64,000 nucleotides of DNA from Sphingomonadaceae bacterium PASS1 (GTDB taxonomy: Bacteria; Pseudomonadota; Alphaproteobacteria; Sphingomonadales; Sphingomonadaceae): the NCBI GenBank assembly GCA_002255985.1, contig NKIR01000001.1, positions 366,914-430,913 of the forward strand, read 5' to 3'. Under the pieces are notes generated by a model. That model saw nothing but the letters and a program-made list of their open reading frames with translations. It was not told the DNA's origin and ran no database searches. The position numbers and the translations under genes were made by a program. Below, piece by piece: positions 56,494 through 64,000 of the stretch; position 1 is the first letter of the stretch, and the number at the start of each line of letters is the position of its first letter.

Positions 56494-58095
56494 TTAGTAT
56501 GTAGGCAGCGACGTGCAGAGACCAGTCAGGCTAGTGCCCAAGGTTGCAGTGGAGCTGTTGCAGGTCCAGCCGGCATACCAAGTGTCGCTCGCGTCCCTTA
56601 CAGCACCAATATAGTTTGTGGCAGTAAAGAACGAACTGAACGTGGTTGGGTTCGTAGCGACAACAGCTGTTTCACTCGCGCCATTAATAAATAGCGATGA
56701 GAAAGCCGTCGTGAAGCTATCATTGTTATTGTTTGCGCCTGAGCCGAAGTTGGTAGCTACCTGCGCTGCTGTGTATGAACCCGAACCCAAATATTTGGTC
56801 GCGTTACACTGCAACACCACCGACCGCGCAACCAAGGTTGCAGGGGTAGTACCCGAGCCATTCATCCGAATGCATTCGTTATTTGGCGTAGCAATGATGC
56901 CGTTCACCAAAGTTGTGTCGGAGTTTCCGCGGAACAACGTCGCTGCAAGGTCGTTGCTTTCATTGTCTGGCGACGATTGCGGCTGCAAAGCTGTGAAGTT
57001 TGCGATCCGCATTGTGCTGCGCGGCGTATCCGTTTCAGCGCCATTGCTGTCGAATTCCATCAGCGCATCGCCCTTGCCAGCACGTTGGATCAGCAAGGCG
57101 TATTGGATATTGGCTTGAGCGCCCGTATCAATATCGATGCTGTCATCGTCAGCGCCCGTTGCAACATAATATTTCATGTTGATCGCGCCGCCGAACAATT
57201 CCGATCCATCATCCGAACTGTTGTGCGACTGAATGTTGTTAAGTGTCGTGCCCGTACCGATTGCCTCAGTCGTTAGCGCCTGTAATTCGCGTCCCGCGCC
57301 AAGAACAAAGCCCGAGTAACGGATTTGAACATAGCTCATACGACCGGCGTTGTAGGCATTATCCGTACCGCCGAAGATAGCCTTATCAGCTGAACCTTCG
57401 GTATCACGCTCGCAAGTGTTTCCTGCAACGGTTCCGTAGTTACAATCCGTGGTGATCCCGCGACCCATAAGAACGATACCGCCCCACTGACCTTGCGATG
57501 CATCGTTATTGAAACCAGCAACGTTATCTTGGCTGGTAAAAACGATCGGAAGCGCAGCAGTGCCGACTGCGGAAATTTTGTTGCCGCGGTTGACCGCGAG
57601 CCATGACTGGCCGGTCGCACCGTACAAGATCACGCCCGGATCAATCGACAATGTTACATTGGTGTCGGCTGTCAGTGCCGAAGTGCAACCGACGGTCGTC
57701 GACGTGAATGGAGCACCAGATGTTGGCGCTGTAAACCCGCCGTCGCAGCCTACGTTGACGCGGCCATTAATCGAGTAAAGCACGCCAGTGATTTTTGGCA
57801 ACGAGCTCGAAACGCGAATGAGGTTAGGCAATTGGCAAATGCGATATGTACCCGTTGGACCGGAAATTGTTCCAGCGTTGGTCAAACCCTGTGGGTCTGC
57901 GATCGAAGGGCACGCACCAGCGGCAGAGACTGTGGTTGGCGGTGGTGGGGGTGGCGGCGGCGGAGGTGCAGCCGGGTTATTGATGGTGATGTTACCACCA
58001 GTGCCTGGCGACGCGATATCATCTGCGCCACAGCCGGTGACGAGGGCAGCTGCTGCCGTCGCATATACGATCCCGCGCAATTTAGGGTTAAGCAT
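56494..58095 (-). CDS. Large lipoprotein, likely T2SS-exported surface protein
   Basis: A 533-residue lipoprotein: leader MLNPKLRGIVYATAAAALVTG followed by lipobox cysteine C22 with GADD behind it. A ten-proline run near residues 43-52 forms a stiff linker. The rest is Asn/Thr/Gly-rich with beta-helix-like repeats (GTAALPIVFTSQDN, QWGGIVLMGRG, MSYVQIRYSG, LNNIQSHNSSDDGSELFGG, VLQCNATKYLG) and several Cys pairs. Start 58095 has GGAG upstream; the upstream frame is not leader-like. Placed before a TonB receptor and the gsp operon, it resembles in context the Caulobacter lipoprotein ElpS, which is exported by T2SS in phosphate starvation; sequence homology was not tested. No enzymatic motif was recognised. 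Confidence 0.8.
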   Translation of the reverse strand: MLNPKLRGIVYATAAAALVTGCGADDIASPGTGGNITINNPAAPPPPPPPPPPTTVSAAGACPSIADPQGLTNAGTISGPTGTYRICQLPNLIRVSSSLPKITGVLYSINGRVNVGCDGGFTAPTSGAPFTSTTVGCTSALTADTNVTLSIDPGVILYGATGQSWLAVNRGNKISAVGTAALPIVFTSQDNVAGFNNDASQGQWGGIVLMGRGITTDCNYGTVAGNTCERDTEGSADKAIFGGTDNAYNAGRMSYVQIRYSGFVLGAGRELQALTTEAIGTGTTLNNIQSHNSSDDGSELFGGAINMKYYVATGADDDSIDIDTGAQANIQYALLIQRAGKGDALMEFDSNGAETDTPRSTMRIANFTALQPQSSPDNESNDLAATLFRGNSDTTLVNGIIATPNNECIRMNGSGTTPATLVARSVVLQCNATKYLGSGSYTAAQVATNFGSGANNNNDSFTTAFSSLFINGASETAVVATNPTTFSSFFTATNYIGAVRDASDTWYAGWTCNSSTATLGTSLTGLCTSLPTY

Positions 58096-58246
58096 TCTTA
58101 ATCTCCGCAACAAATATGACTTGCCCGATATAGGCAGATGCAACGGACCAGAATCGAATCATCATAAGGCCCCACCCGTTGACTTTGCCGCAAATAGGGG
58201 CGAGCTGTGACATGGCTGTGCTTATCACATTGCATTTAGAAGAATC

Positions 58247-58279
58247 TTTTAAGTCAAAATTGTGACATCTGCGGAACAG
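58247..58279 (-). promoter_or_regulatory. Weak Pho-box-like units before the lipoprotein gene
   Basis: On the reverse strand CTGTTCCGCAG, ATGTCACAATT and TTGACTTAAAA follow in 11-bp steps. Only the middle unit is a good match. The last unit also contains a -35-like TTGACT with TGCAAT 17 bp further on. The lipoprotein start is about 150 bp away, so the call is weak. Confidence 0.25.
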
Positions 58280-58306
58280 GCGGGTCACGGTATAATTAAG
58301 CGCCCC

Positions 58307-58334
58307 AAAAAAAAGGCGAGCCGTTAGGCTCGCC
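58307..58334 (-). terminator. Intrinsic terminator of the small repeat-protein gene
   Basis: On the reverse strand GGCGAGCC and GGCTCGCC form an 8-bp stem with a four-base loop, followed by eight T. It lies 47 bp after the stop of the 126-residue protein. A textbook Rho-independent terminator. Confidence 0.92.
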
Positions 58335-58381
58335 CTATATATAAAGCGTGAGAGGCGAGATGCTACCTCAGCAAATTTGGA

Positions 58382-58762
58382 TCAGCGCGTGGCAATCCGC
58401 GGTTGTAAATTGGCATATGCTTTACGTGCAGCGTCCTTGGAGTTCATCACGCGTCCGTCGGCTAGCACCAGATCTACGCTGTCACGGCTTTGCATAACGG
58501 TGGCAAACATGGCTGATGCTTCGGCCATCCGACCCATGCGCGCATAAGCACAACCAAGGTTAAGCAACTTCGCGGGGTCATCCCGGCTCACTTGCTCGCT
58601 TGCCAATATTTGTGACACTGCACGCGCATTGTCGCCGCGCACAAGCGCCTCATATCCAATGGATCCCTTTGGATAGGCTATTTCACCATTCATGGTCGGT
58701 TGGGCGTGGGCTGCAACGCCCATCAAGCCAGTTACCAAGGCGCCTGTTAGTAGCAGTTTCAT
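58382..58762 (-). CDS. Small exported TPR-like protein
   Basis: A 126-residue periplasmic protein: signal peptide MKLLLTGALVTGLMGVAAHA, then two or three helix pairs (SIGYEALVRGDNARAVSQIL; LLNLGCAYARMGRMAEASAMFATVMQ) that look like tetratricopeptide units, ending KAYANLQPRIATR. AGGAGAAAA precedes ATG 58762. It is monocistronic with its own terminator and shares the Pho-box-rich divergent promoter with the TonB receptor gene. Function unknown; sphingomonads have many such small exported repeat proteins. Confidence 0.75.
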   Translation of the reverse strand: MKLLLTGALVTGLMGVAAHAQPTMNGEIAYPKGSIGYEALVRGDNARAVSQILASEQVSRDDPAKLLNLGCAYARMGRMAEASAMFATVMQSRDSVDLVLADGRVMNSKDAARKAYANLQPRIATR

Positions 58763-58785
58763 CGGTTTTCTCCTTATCCCTGACT

Positions 58786-58807
58786 TAATATTACACTTAT
58801 ATGACAT
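58786..58807 (-). promoter_or_regulatory. Pho-box-like pair facing the small repeat-protein gene
   Basis: On the reverse strand ATGTCATATAA and GTGTAATATTA lie in tandem. The first matches the PhoB half-site well. The end is only 23 bp from the start codon, close for an activator site, so it might serve the other gene or be fortuitous in AT-rich DNA. Confidence 0.35.
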
Positions 58808-58809
58808 AA

Positions 58810-58842
58810 CTGCAATATATTTGTAATATAATTGTCATTTTT
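58810..58842 (+). promoter_or_regulatory. Triple Pho-box-like repeat before the TonB-phosphodiesterase operon
   Basis: Three contiguous 11-bp units: CTGCAATATAT, TTGTAATATAA, TTGTCATTTTT. They share YTGYmATwTwT, close to the PhoB consensus CTGTCATAAAT. The TonB receptor starts 140 bp downstream and TAATAT at 58875 may be its -10 element. Confidence 0.6.
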
Positions 58843-58982
58843 TCCTTGGGGCGAAAACTGCGCTTCAAATTCAGTAATATTTCAGACACATAACTTCTAT
58901 CAAAGTCGCACATTAAGCGCATCAAAATGCCACCACCCTTCCCTAGTTGGGCGCTGCAAACCTATGCAGGGAAGTTAACAAA

Positions 58983-61196
58983 ATGCGTAAAATTACAGTG
59001 ATGCTTTTAGCCGGAGTCGCGTTCGGATCTGTGCCAGTTATGGCGCAACAGTCGAATGCACCAACAACCATCGACACGGAAGAATCCGAAATCGTGGTGT
59101 TCGGCAAAGGCGAGACACGCCAAGTACAACAAGTATCCAGCAAAGAACTTCTGATCCTCGCGCCTGGAACCAGCCCGCTGAAGGCGATTGAGAAGCTGCC
59201 AAGCGTAAGCTTTCAATCTGCTGACCCGTTTGGAACATATGAATGGTCAAGCCGGGTCTCCATCCGTGGCTTTAACCAGAACCAGCTCGGCTACACACTC
59301 GACGGAATTCCGTTGGGCGATTCCAGCTATGGCAACAACAACGGCCTACACATTGGCCGCGCAATCATTTCCGAGAACATCGGCGTTACCCGCGTTTCGC
59401 AAGGTTCGGGTTCCATTGGCACACAAGCCACGAACAACCTTGGTGGTACGCTCGAGTTTTTCTCGGCTGATCCAAGCGACGGCCTCGGCGTTGATGCGAA
59501 CCTGACATATGGTTCGTCCAACACTATGCGCGCATTTGGCCGCATCAACTTTGGTGAAGCGGGCGGCGTTCGCGGGTTTCTCTCCGGCGTTTACCACAAT
59601 GCCGACAAGTGGAAGGGCGGCGGCGAGCAGCGCAGCATGCACGTAAACGCTAAGGCCATCATTCCAGTGGGTGATGCCGAATTTGACGCTTTCTTCTCAT
59701 ATTCCGACCGCGCTGAGCAGGATTATCAGGACCTATCGCTCGAGATGATCAATCGTCTCGGTTATGATCATGACAACTACTTCCCCAATTATGCCAAGGC
59801 GATTTCAGCTGCACGTGGTGTATATGCTGCCCCAATCAACAACATCGATGACAGCTATTATGATGCATCAGGCCTGCGTAAAGATACGCTAGGTTCTTAT
59901 GGCCTCACCGCACCTTTGGCAGATGGCGTAACCTTCAAGATCAAGGCATATTACCACGACAATACTGGCCAGGGCACATGGGGCACTCCTTATGTTGCAA
60001 GCCCCAATGGCGTTCCAATGTCCGCGCGTACAACCGAGTATGACATTCAACGTGGCGGCGTATTCAGCTCGCTGAACGCAGAAGTTGGCGACCATGCGGT
60101 AACTGTTGGTGGCTGGTACGAGCATAACGACTTCACGCAAGCGCGTCGTTTTTATGCGTATCAAAGCAACACGACGCCTGGCCTTGATCACACCAAATTC
60201 TTGCGCAACCCGTTCTTCACGCAGTGGTTGTTCGATTTTAACACCGACACGCTGCAATATTATGTGCAGGACAAGATCAGCCTTGGTGATCTGACCATCA
60301 ACCTTGGTTGGAAGGGTTTCCAAGTCAACAATGAATCCAATCCACTTAAACAGGGTTCGCTGGCTGCCGGCAAAATCAAGTCGCAAGACTGGTTCCAACC
60401 GCATGCAGGTGTTGCATATAAGTTGACGGAAAAGGCCGAAATCTTCGGTGGTTTCACACAGGTTACCCGTGCATTTGTTTCATCTGCGACAAGTGGACCA
60501 TTCGCCACGACGCAGGCGGGCTTCAACGCCTTGGTCACACGTGGCCTGAAACCAGAAAGCTCGGACACGTTTGAGCTTGGCGCACGTTACAACGACAGTG
60601 TCTTCAACGGCGTGATCGGTGTATATTATGTCAACTTCCACAACCGCCTATTGGGTGTGCAAACCGGCGCAGGCATCGTTGGGAACCCTGCCATTCTGCA
60701 AAATGTCGGCAGCGTCCGCTCGCTCGGCTTCGAAGCAGCAGGCGATGTTCGTTTGGGCGGTGGCATGACCTTGTTCGCATCATACAGCTACACCGGTGCC
60801 ACATATCGTGAAAACGTCATTACCCCGACGGCGGTTATTGCCACGAAGGGCAAGGAAGTTGTCGACACGCCAAAGCATCTGCTGCGCGGCGAAGTTGCTT
60901 ATGACAGTGACGCATTCTTCGGACGCGTTGGTGCCAATTACATGAGCAAGCGTTACTTCAACTATTTGAATGATCGCTCGGTACCGGGCCGTGTCCTCGT
61001 TGACGCCACCGTCGGTTACCGCTTGGATGCGGGGCTTCGTGCGCCGCTTGAGCTGCAGTTGAATGCCACAAACCTTTTCGGCAAAGATTATGTCTCGACC
61101 ATCGGTTCAAACGGTTTTGGCAATAGCGGCGATAACCAAACTTTGCTGGCGGGTTCACCGCGCCAGATATTTGTAACATTGAAAGCTGGTTTCTAA
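58983..61196 (+). CDS. TonB-dependent receptor coupled to a phosphodiesterase
   Basis: A 737-residue outer-membrane receptor. Signal peptide MRKITVMLLAGVAFGSVPVMAQ, Ton box-like ESEIVVFGKGETR, plug (SPLKAIEKLPSVSFQSADPFG ... VSIRGFNQNQLGYTLDGIPLGD) and a barrel ending QIFVTLKAGF. ATG 58983 follows AGGGAAG and starts the signal peptide, whereas the frame from 58947 would use TTG and add 12 residues. The stop overlaps the phosphodiesterase start by one base (TAATG). Together with the Pho-box repeats upstream this suggests uptake of a phosphorylated compound (nucleotide, phytate or phospholipid head group), inferred from context only. Confidence 0.93.
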   Translation: MRKITVMLLAGVAFGSVPVMAQQSNAPTTIDTEESEIVVFGKGETRQVQQVSSKELLILAPGTSPLKAIEKLPSVSFQSADPFGTYEWSSRVSIRGFNQNQLGYTLDGIPLGDSSYGNNNGLHIGRAIISENIGVTRVSQGSGSIGTQATNNLGGTLEFFSADPSDGLGVDANLTYGSSNTMRAFGRINFGEAGGVRGFLSGVYHNADKWKGGGEQRSMHVNAKAIIPVGDAEFDAFFSYSDRAEQDYQDLSLEMINRLGYDHDNYFPNYAKAISAARGVYAAPINNIDDSYYDASGLRKDTLGSYGLTAPLADGVTFKIKAYYHDNTGQGTWGTPYVASPNGVPMSARTTEYDIQRGGVFSSLNAEVGDHAVTVGGWYEHNDFTQARRFYAYQSNTTPGLDHTKFLRNPFFTQWLFDFNTDTLQYYVQDKISLGDLTINLGWKGFQVNNESNPLKQGSLAAGKIKSQDWFQPHAGVAYKLTEKAEIFGGFTQVTRAFVSSATSGPFATTQAGFNALVTRGLKPESSDTFELGARYNDSVFNGVIGVYYVNFHNRLLGVQTGAGIVGNPAILQNVGSVRSLGFEAAGDVRLGGGMTLFASYSYTGATYRENVITPTAVIATKGKEVVDTPKHLLRGEVAYDSDAFFGRVGANYMSKRYFNYLNDRSVPGRVLVDATVGYRLDAGLRAPLELQLNATNLFGKDYVSTIGSNGFGNSGDNQTLLAGSPRQIFVTLKAGF

Positions 61197-62530
61197 TGAA
61201 ATCTGCTTTGCTGATTGGTAGCGCGCTCCTTGTGAGCGCGCTACCGTCGGCGGCCTCGGCCGAGCCGGTGCTGCTGATCTCAATTGATGGTTTGCAGCCT
61301 GCGGACATTCTGAAGTCCGAAGAGCGCGGCATACAGGTTCCCAACCTGAAACAATTTATCACGAACGGTACCTACGCGGATAAGGTAAAGGGCGTTCTTC
61401 CGACAGTCACTTACCCCAGCCATGCGACTTTGCTAACGGGTGTCAGCCCGACAAAACACGGCATTGTCGGCAATAACAGCTTTGATCCCATGCAGATCAA
61501 CCAAGGCGGATGGTATTGGTACGCCACAGATTTCAAAGTCCCCACCTTGTGGGATGCGGCTGCAAAGGCCGGACTAAGCACAGCAAATATTCACTGGCCG
61601 GTCAGTGTTCAGGCAAAAGCCGTTAGATGGAACATCCCGCAGATATGGCGGACCGGGCATAGCGATGATGCAAAGCTGCTAAAGGCGCTTGCGACAACGG
61701 GCCTGATCGAAGCGCTTGAAACAGACCTTGGCAGCTACGCGCCGGGCATTGACGAGAGCATAGAGGGTGACGAAACCCGCGGCCGTTTCGCCGCCGCGCT
61801 TATCAGCCGCGAAAAACCGGATTTCACAACTGTGTATCTGACCGCGCTCGACCATGAGCAGCATGAAAAAGGTCCAGATACAGACGCAGCTTATGCTGTT
61901 TTAACCCGGATCGATAAGGTCGTTGGTCAGATCGTTGCCGCACAAATGGCAGCGCATCCTGACAGCGTCATCGCTGTCGTATCGGACCATGGCTTTTCCA
62001 AGGTCGACACCGAAATCAACTTGTACCGTGCGTTCATCGACGCTGGCCTGATTGTGCTCGACGGTAACGGCAAAATCAAAAGCTGGGAAGCCAGCCCCTG
62101 GAACTCGGGCGGATCGTCAGCTATCATTTTGTCACGTCCAGATGATGCCGCGCTGAAAGCGCGTGTCGCCAGTCTATTAGCTGAGATCAAGGCCGATCCG
62201 AAAAACTGCATCGCAGAAATCGCAGAGCATGCAGAAATAGCGCGGCTCGGCGGAAACCCAGAAGCAAGCTTCTATATCGGTTTTACCTCCAATGCTTACG
62301 CAGGCGGTTTCAAGGGACCGGCTGTCCCATTGGTCAGCCCGTCTGGCAGCAAGGGTATGCACGGTTACTTTCCACATAGCGCATCGATGCGGTCAGGCTT
62401 CATGATGATGGGTAAAGGCATTACCAAGGGACGCAGCCTGGGTGAAATAGATATGCGCTCCATTGCACCAACGCTTGCAAAAGCCATGGGTGTGCTTCTG
62501 CCTGATGCGGAGATGCCTGCGGTCCAATAA
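61196..62530 (+). CDS. Nucleotide pyrophosphatase/phosphodiesterase (NPP family), exported
   Basis: A 444-residue alkaline-phosphatase-superfamily enzyme. Signal peptide MKSALLIGSALLVSALPSAASA. Metal and catalytic residues follow NPP order: D31 (LLISIDGLQ), nucleophile T72 in TVTYPSHATLLTG, then SPTKHGIVGN, TALDHEQHEKGP (Asp and two His) and VVSDHGFSKV. It cleaves phosphodiester or pyrophosphate bonds in nucleotides or phospholipid head groups in the periplasm, freeing phosphate. It is translated with the TonB receptor. The plcP Pho-box begins 32 bp after its stop. Confidence 0.92.
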   Translation: MKSALLIGSALLVSALPSAASAEPVLLISIDGLQPADILKSEERGIQVPNLKQFITNGTYADKVKGVLPTVTYPSHATLLTGVSPTKHGIVGNNSFDPMQINQGGWYWYATDFKVPTLWDAAAKAGLSTANIHWPVSVQAKAVRWNIPQIWRTGHSDDAKLLKALATTGLIEALETDLGSYAPGIDESIEGDETRGRFAAALISREKPDFTTVYLTALDHEQHEKGPDTDAAYAVLTRIDKVVGQIVAAQMAAHPDSVIAVVSDHGFSKVDTEINLYRAFIDAGLIVLDGNGKIKSWEASPWNSGGSSAIILSRPDDAALKARVASLLAEIKADPKNCIAEIAEHAEIARLGGNPEASFYIGFTSNAYAGGFKGPAVPLVSPSGSKGMHGYFPHSASMRSGFMMMGKGITKGRSLGEIDMRSIAPTLAKAMGVLLPDAEMPAVQ

Positions 62531-62561
62531 TGACAATTGGCAATTCTTAACGGCAAAAAAA

Positions 62562-62583
62562 CTGTCATGTATCTGCCATGAGC
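62562..62583 (+). promoter_or_regulatory. Pho box before plcP
   Basis: CTGTCATGTAT followed directly by CTGCCATGAGC: two 11-bp units, the first a near-perfect and the second a good match to the PhoB half-site. It ends 51 bp before the plcP start, in the space where a -35 and -10 would follow. The in-frame ATG at 62578 lies inside the box and so is unlikely to be translated. Confidence 0.75.
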
Positions 62584-62634
62584 AAGACCCAACTGTTGGT
62601 TAATGTTGCGCAACGACAACAGGGGACGGGCAAT

Positions 62635-63513
62635 ATGACAACCACTGAATTAAGCGACAGCCTGCTTTTTAAAAGCGATGGAAAAGGTCCAAAACTGCCA
62701 TCATGGTTCGATAAGCCCGAACCAAAAAGCTACCAACCAAAGATGCGGTTTCGCACGGTGTGGATTTCTGATGTGCATTTGGGGACAGCAGGGTGTCAGG
62801 CGGGGCTGCTGAGTGATTTTCTGCATTCCATCGAATGTGAGACGCTATATCTGGTTGGCGACATTGTCGATGGCTGGCGGTTGCGTAAGGGTTGGTATTG
62901 GCCAGACCAGCATAATGAAGTGATCAGACGGGTGTTGAAAATGGCGCATCGCGGTACCCGCGTCATTTATATTCCGGGCAACCATGACGAAATGTTCCGC
63001 GATTACGCAGGCCTGAGCTTTGGTGGCGTCGAGGTGCAGTTGGAAGCGATTCACCAAACCGCCGACGGACGTGCTTTGCTTGTGACGCACGGCGATGCCT
63101 TTGACGGCATCGTGCTATATGCCCGCTGGCTCGCCTTTTTGGGTGACCAAGCGTATACCTTGTTGTTAAGAGCAAATATCGTTCTCAACGCGGTGCGCCG
63201 CAGGTTGAACATGCCTTATTGGTCGCTTTCATCCTATCTTAAAATGCGCGTCAAAAACGCGGTACAGTTTATCGGGCAATATGAAGAAGTGGTGGCGCGT
63301 GAAGCCTCGCTTCGCGGCGTTGAGGGCGTTGTCTGCGGCCACATCCATTCTGCCGAAATCCGGCAGTTTGGATCGATTACTTATTATAATGACGGCGACT
63401 GGGTCGAAAGCTGCACCGCGCTGACCGAGGCGAAAGACGGGTCCATGGCGATTATCGATTGGGCAGAGCACGTCCGGAAAGCGGCTGAAAAGCGGGCTTC
63501 GGTCGCAGCGTGA
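62635..63513 (+). CDS. plcP: PlcP-type phospholipase C (metallophosphoesterase)
   Basis: A 292-residue calcineurin-like phosphoesterase. Metal ligands are D46 and H48 (ISDVHLG), D76 (LVGDIVDGW), N116-H117 (PGNHDE), H152 (VTHGDAFD), and H236/H238 (CGHIHSAEI). The strings TLYLVGDIVDGWRLRK, NAVRRRLNMPYWSLS, KVKNAV-like RVKNAVQFIG and YYNDGDWVESCTA are those of PlcP, often misannotated as UDP-2,3-diacylglucosamine diphosphatase. PlcP strips phospholipid head groups in phosphate starvation, yielding diacylglycerol for glycolipids. ATG 62635 is chosen because the upstream ATG at 62578 lies in the Pho box and AGGGGACGGG precedes 62635. The glycosyltransferase gene overlaps by 4 bp. Confidence 0.88.
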   Translation: MTTTELSDSLLFKSDGKGPKLPSWFDKPEPKSYQPKMRFRTVWISDVHLGTAGCQAGLLSDFLHSIECETLYLVGDIVDGWRLRKGWYWPDQHNEVIRRVLKMAHRGTRVIYIPGNHDEMFRDYAGLSFGGVEVQLEAIHQTADGRALLVTHGDAFDGIVLYARWLAFLGDQAYTLLLRANIVLNAVRRRLNMPYWSLSSYLKMRVKNAVQFIGQYEEVVAREASLRGVEGVVCGHIHSAEIRQFGSITYYNDGDWVESCTALTEAKDGSMAIIDWAEHVRKAAEKRASVAA

Positions 63514-64000
63514 GGATCGCCATCGCAACGGACGCTTGGTTGCCGCAAGTCAACGGCGTTGTCCGGACGATGACCGAAACCGTCAACAGGTTGAAGTCCC
63601 GCGGACATACCGTCGAAGTCATCGCGCCAGACCGGTTCACAACCATTCCCTGCCCTGGCTACGCGGAAATACGCCTTGCGTTGGCACCACGTTTTGGCGT
63701 GCGGAAGGGTTTACATGCCTTTGCCCCCGACATTGTTCATATCGCAACCGAAGGCCCAATTGGGTGGAGCGCACGGGCATGGTGCCTCGCGCATGATATG
63801 CCATTTACCTCGGCATTTCATACCCGCTTTCCGGAATATGTTGCAGCGCGCACGCCGTTATCGCCCGACCTGATCTGGCCCATCATGCGTAAATTCCACA
63901 GCCCTTCGCGCACAGTCCTTACAGCAACGCAGAGCCTGCGAAACGAGCTGGCAGGACGCGGGATAGCCAATACGGCAATTTGGTCGCGCGGCATTGACCG
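63510..64000 (+). CDS. agt: Agt-type glycosyltransferase, GT4 (3' end outside window)
   Basis: GTG at 63510 overlaps the plcP stop by 4 bp (GTGA). The frame stays open to the window end, about 163 residues. The N-terminus VRIAIATDAWLPQVNGVVRT, then GHTVEVIAPDRF, FAPDIVHIATEGPIG, FTSAFHTRFPEY and ATQSLRNELAGRG, is the N-terminal Rossmann half of GT-B family 4 enzymes similar to SqdX/MgtA and to Agt. Agt makes monoglycosyl diacylglycerol from the PlcP product. The gene pair plcP-agt is a known membrane-remodelling operon in phosphate-starved alphaproteobacteria. The catalytic C-terminal half is not visible. Confidence 0.85.
   Translation, partial: MRIAIATDAWLPQVNGVVRTMTETVNRLKSRGHTVEVIAPDRFTTIPCPGYAEIRLALAPRFGVRKGLHAFAPDIVHIATEGPIGWSARAWCLAHDMPFTSAFHTRFPEYVAARTPLSPDLIWPIMRKFHSPSRTVLTATQSLRNELAGRGIANTAIWSRGID

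Noticed and set aside
62578-62634. Upstream ATG for plcP
   Set aside because: It lies within the Pho box, has no ribosome site, and adds 19 residues that look unlike the family N-terminus.

Overview
The window looks like chromosomal DNA of an alphaproteobacterium of the Sphingomonadales (Sphingorhabdus / Sphingopyxis / Sphingomonas-like). The basis is four large TonB-dependent receptor or TonB-linked loci, a halogenase beside a TonB receptor in a sugar locus, many acyl-CoA dehydrogenases, GC-moderate coding DNA, and dense operons with 1-8 bp overlaps. No rRNA, tRNA, CRISPR array, insertion sequence or phage gene was recognised. Assignments rest on reading motifs by eye; no database search was possible.

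Region 1 (1-16260) is a carbohydrate-use locus. The 3' end of xylB and xylA open it. A sialate O-acetylesterase-type esterase, a GH3 beta-glucosidase and a FucP-type sugar permease follow. A reverse-strand operon then encodes a TonB receptor, a GH16 beta-glucanase, a LacI regulator and an MFS transporter, and a flavin-dependent halogenase is divergent from it. GH16 plus GH3 suggests beta-glucan (laminarin-like) breakdown. Related 16-bp palindromes sit before the esterase, before GH3 and (twice) between the TonB receptor and the halogenase; they are probable operators of the LacI protein.

Region 2 (16291-29921) holds a Kef/CPA2-type antiporter, a 1-kb gap with an inverted-repeat element, a 2832-residue RTX/cadherin-like secreted protein without a local type I exporter, an AT-rich gap, and a PhoP/PhoQ-like two-component pair.

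Region 3 (30183-41320) is CoA/lipid catabolism. A DUF7064-like protein and an APH/CHK-type kinase run forward. They converge on a seven-gene reverse operon with four acyl-CoA dehydrogenases, a hot-dog hydratase, a thiolase and a CaiB-type CoA transferase. The kinase next to an ACAD10/11-like dehydrogenase recalls the phospho-hydroxyacyl-CoA route.

Region 4 (41841-64000) contains a full type II secretion system (gspC to gspO, reverse), a lipoprotein plus TonB receptor, a small repeat protein, a TonB receptor plus nucleotide pyrophosphatase-type phosphodiesterase, and a PlcP-type phospholipase followed by an Agt-type glycosyltransferase (cut by the window end). Tandem 11-bp Pho-box-like repeats lie before gspC, in the small-protein/TonB divergent promoter, and before plcP. 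I read the region as a phosphate-starvation island: secretion, phosphoester uptake and cleavage, and replacement of phospholipids by glycolipids. As given here, gspF carries a frameshift that would break the secretion system unless it is a sequencing error.
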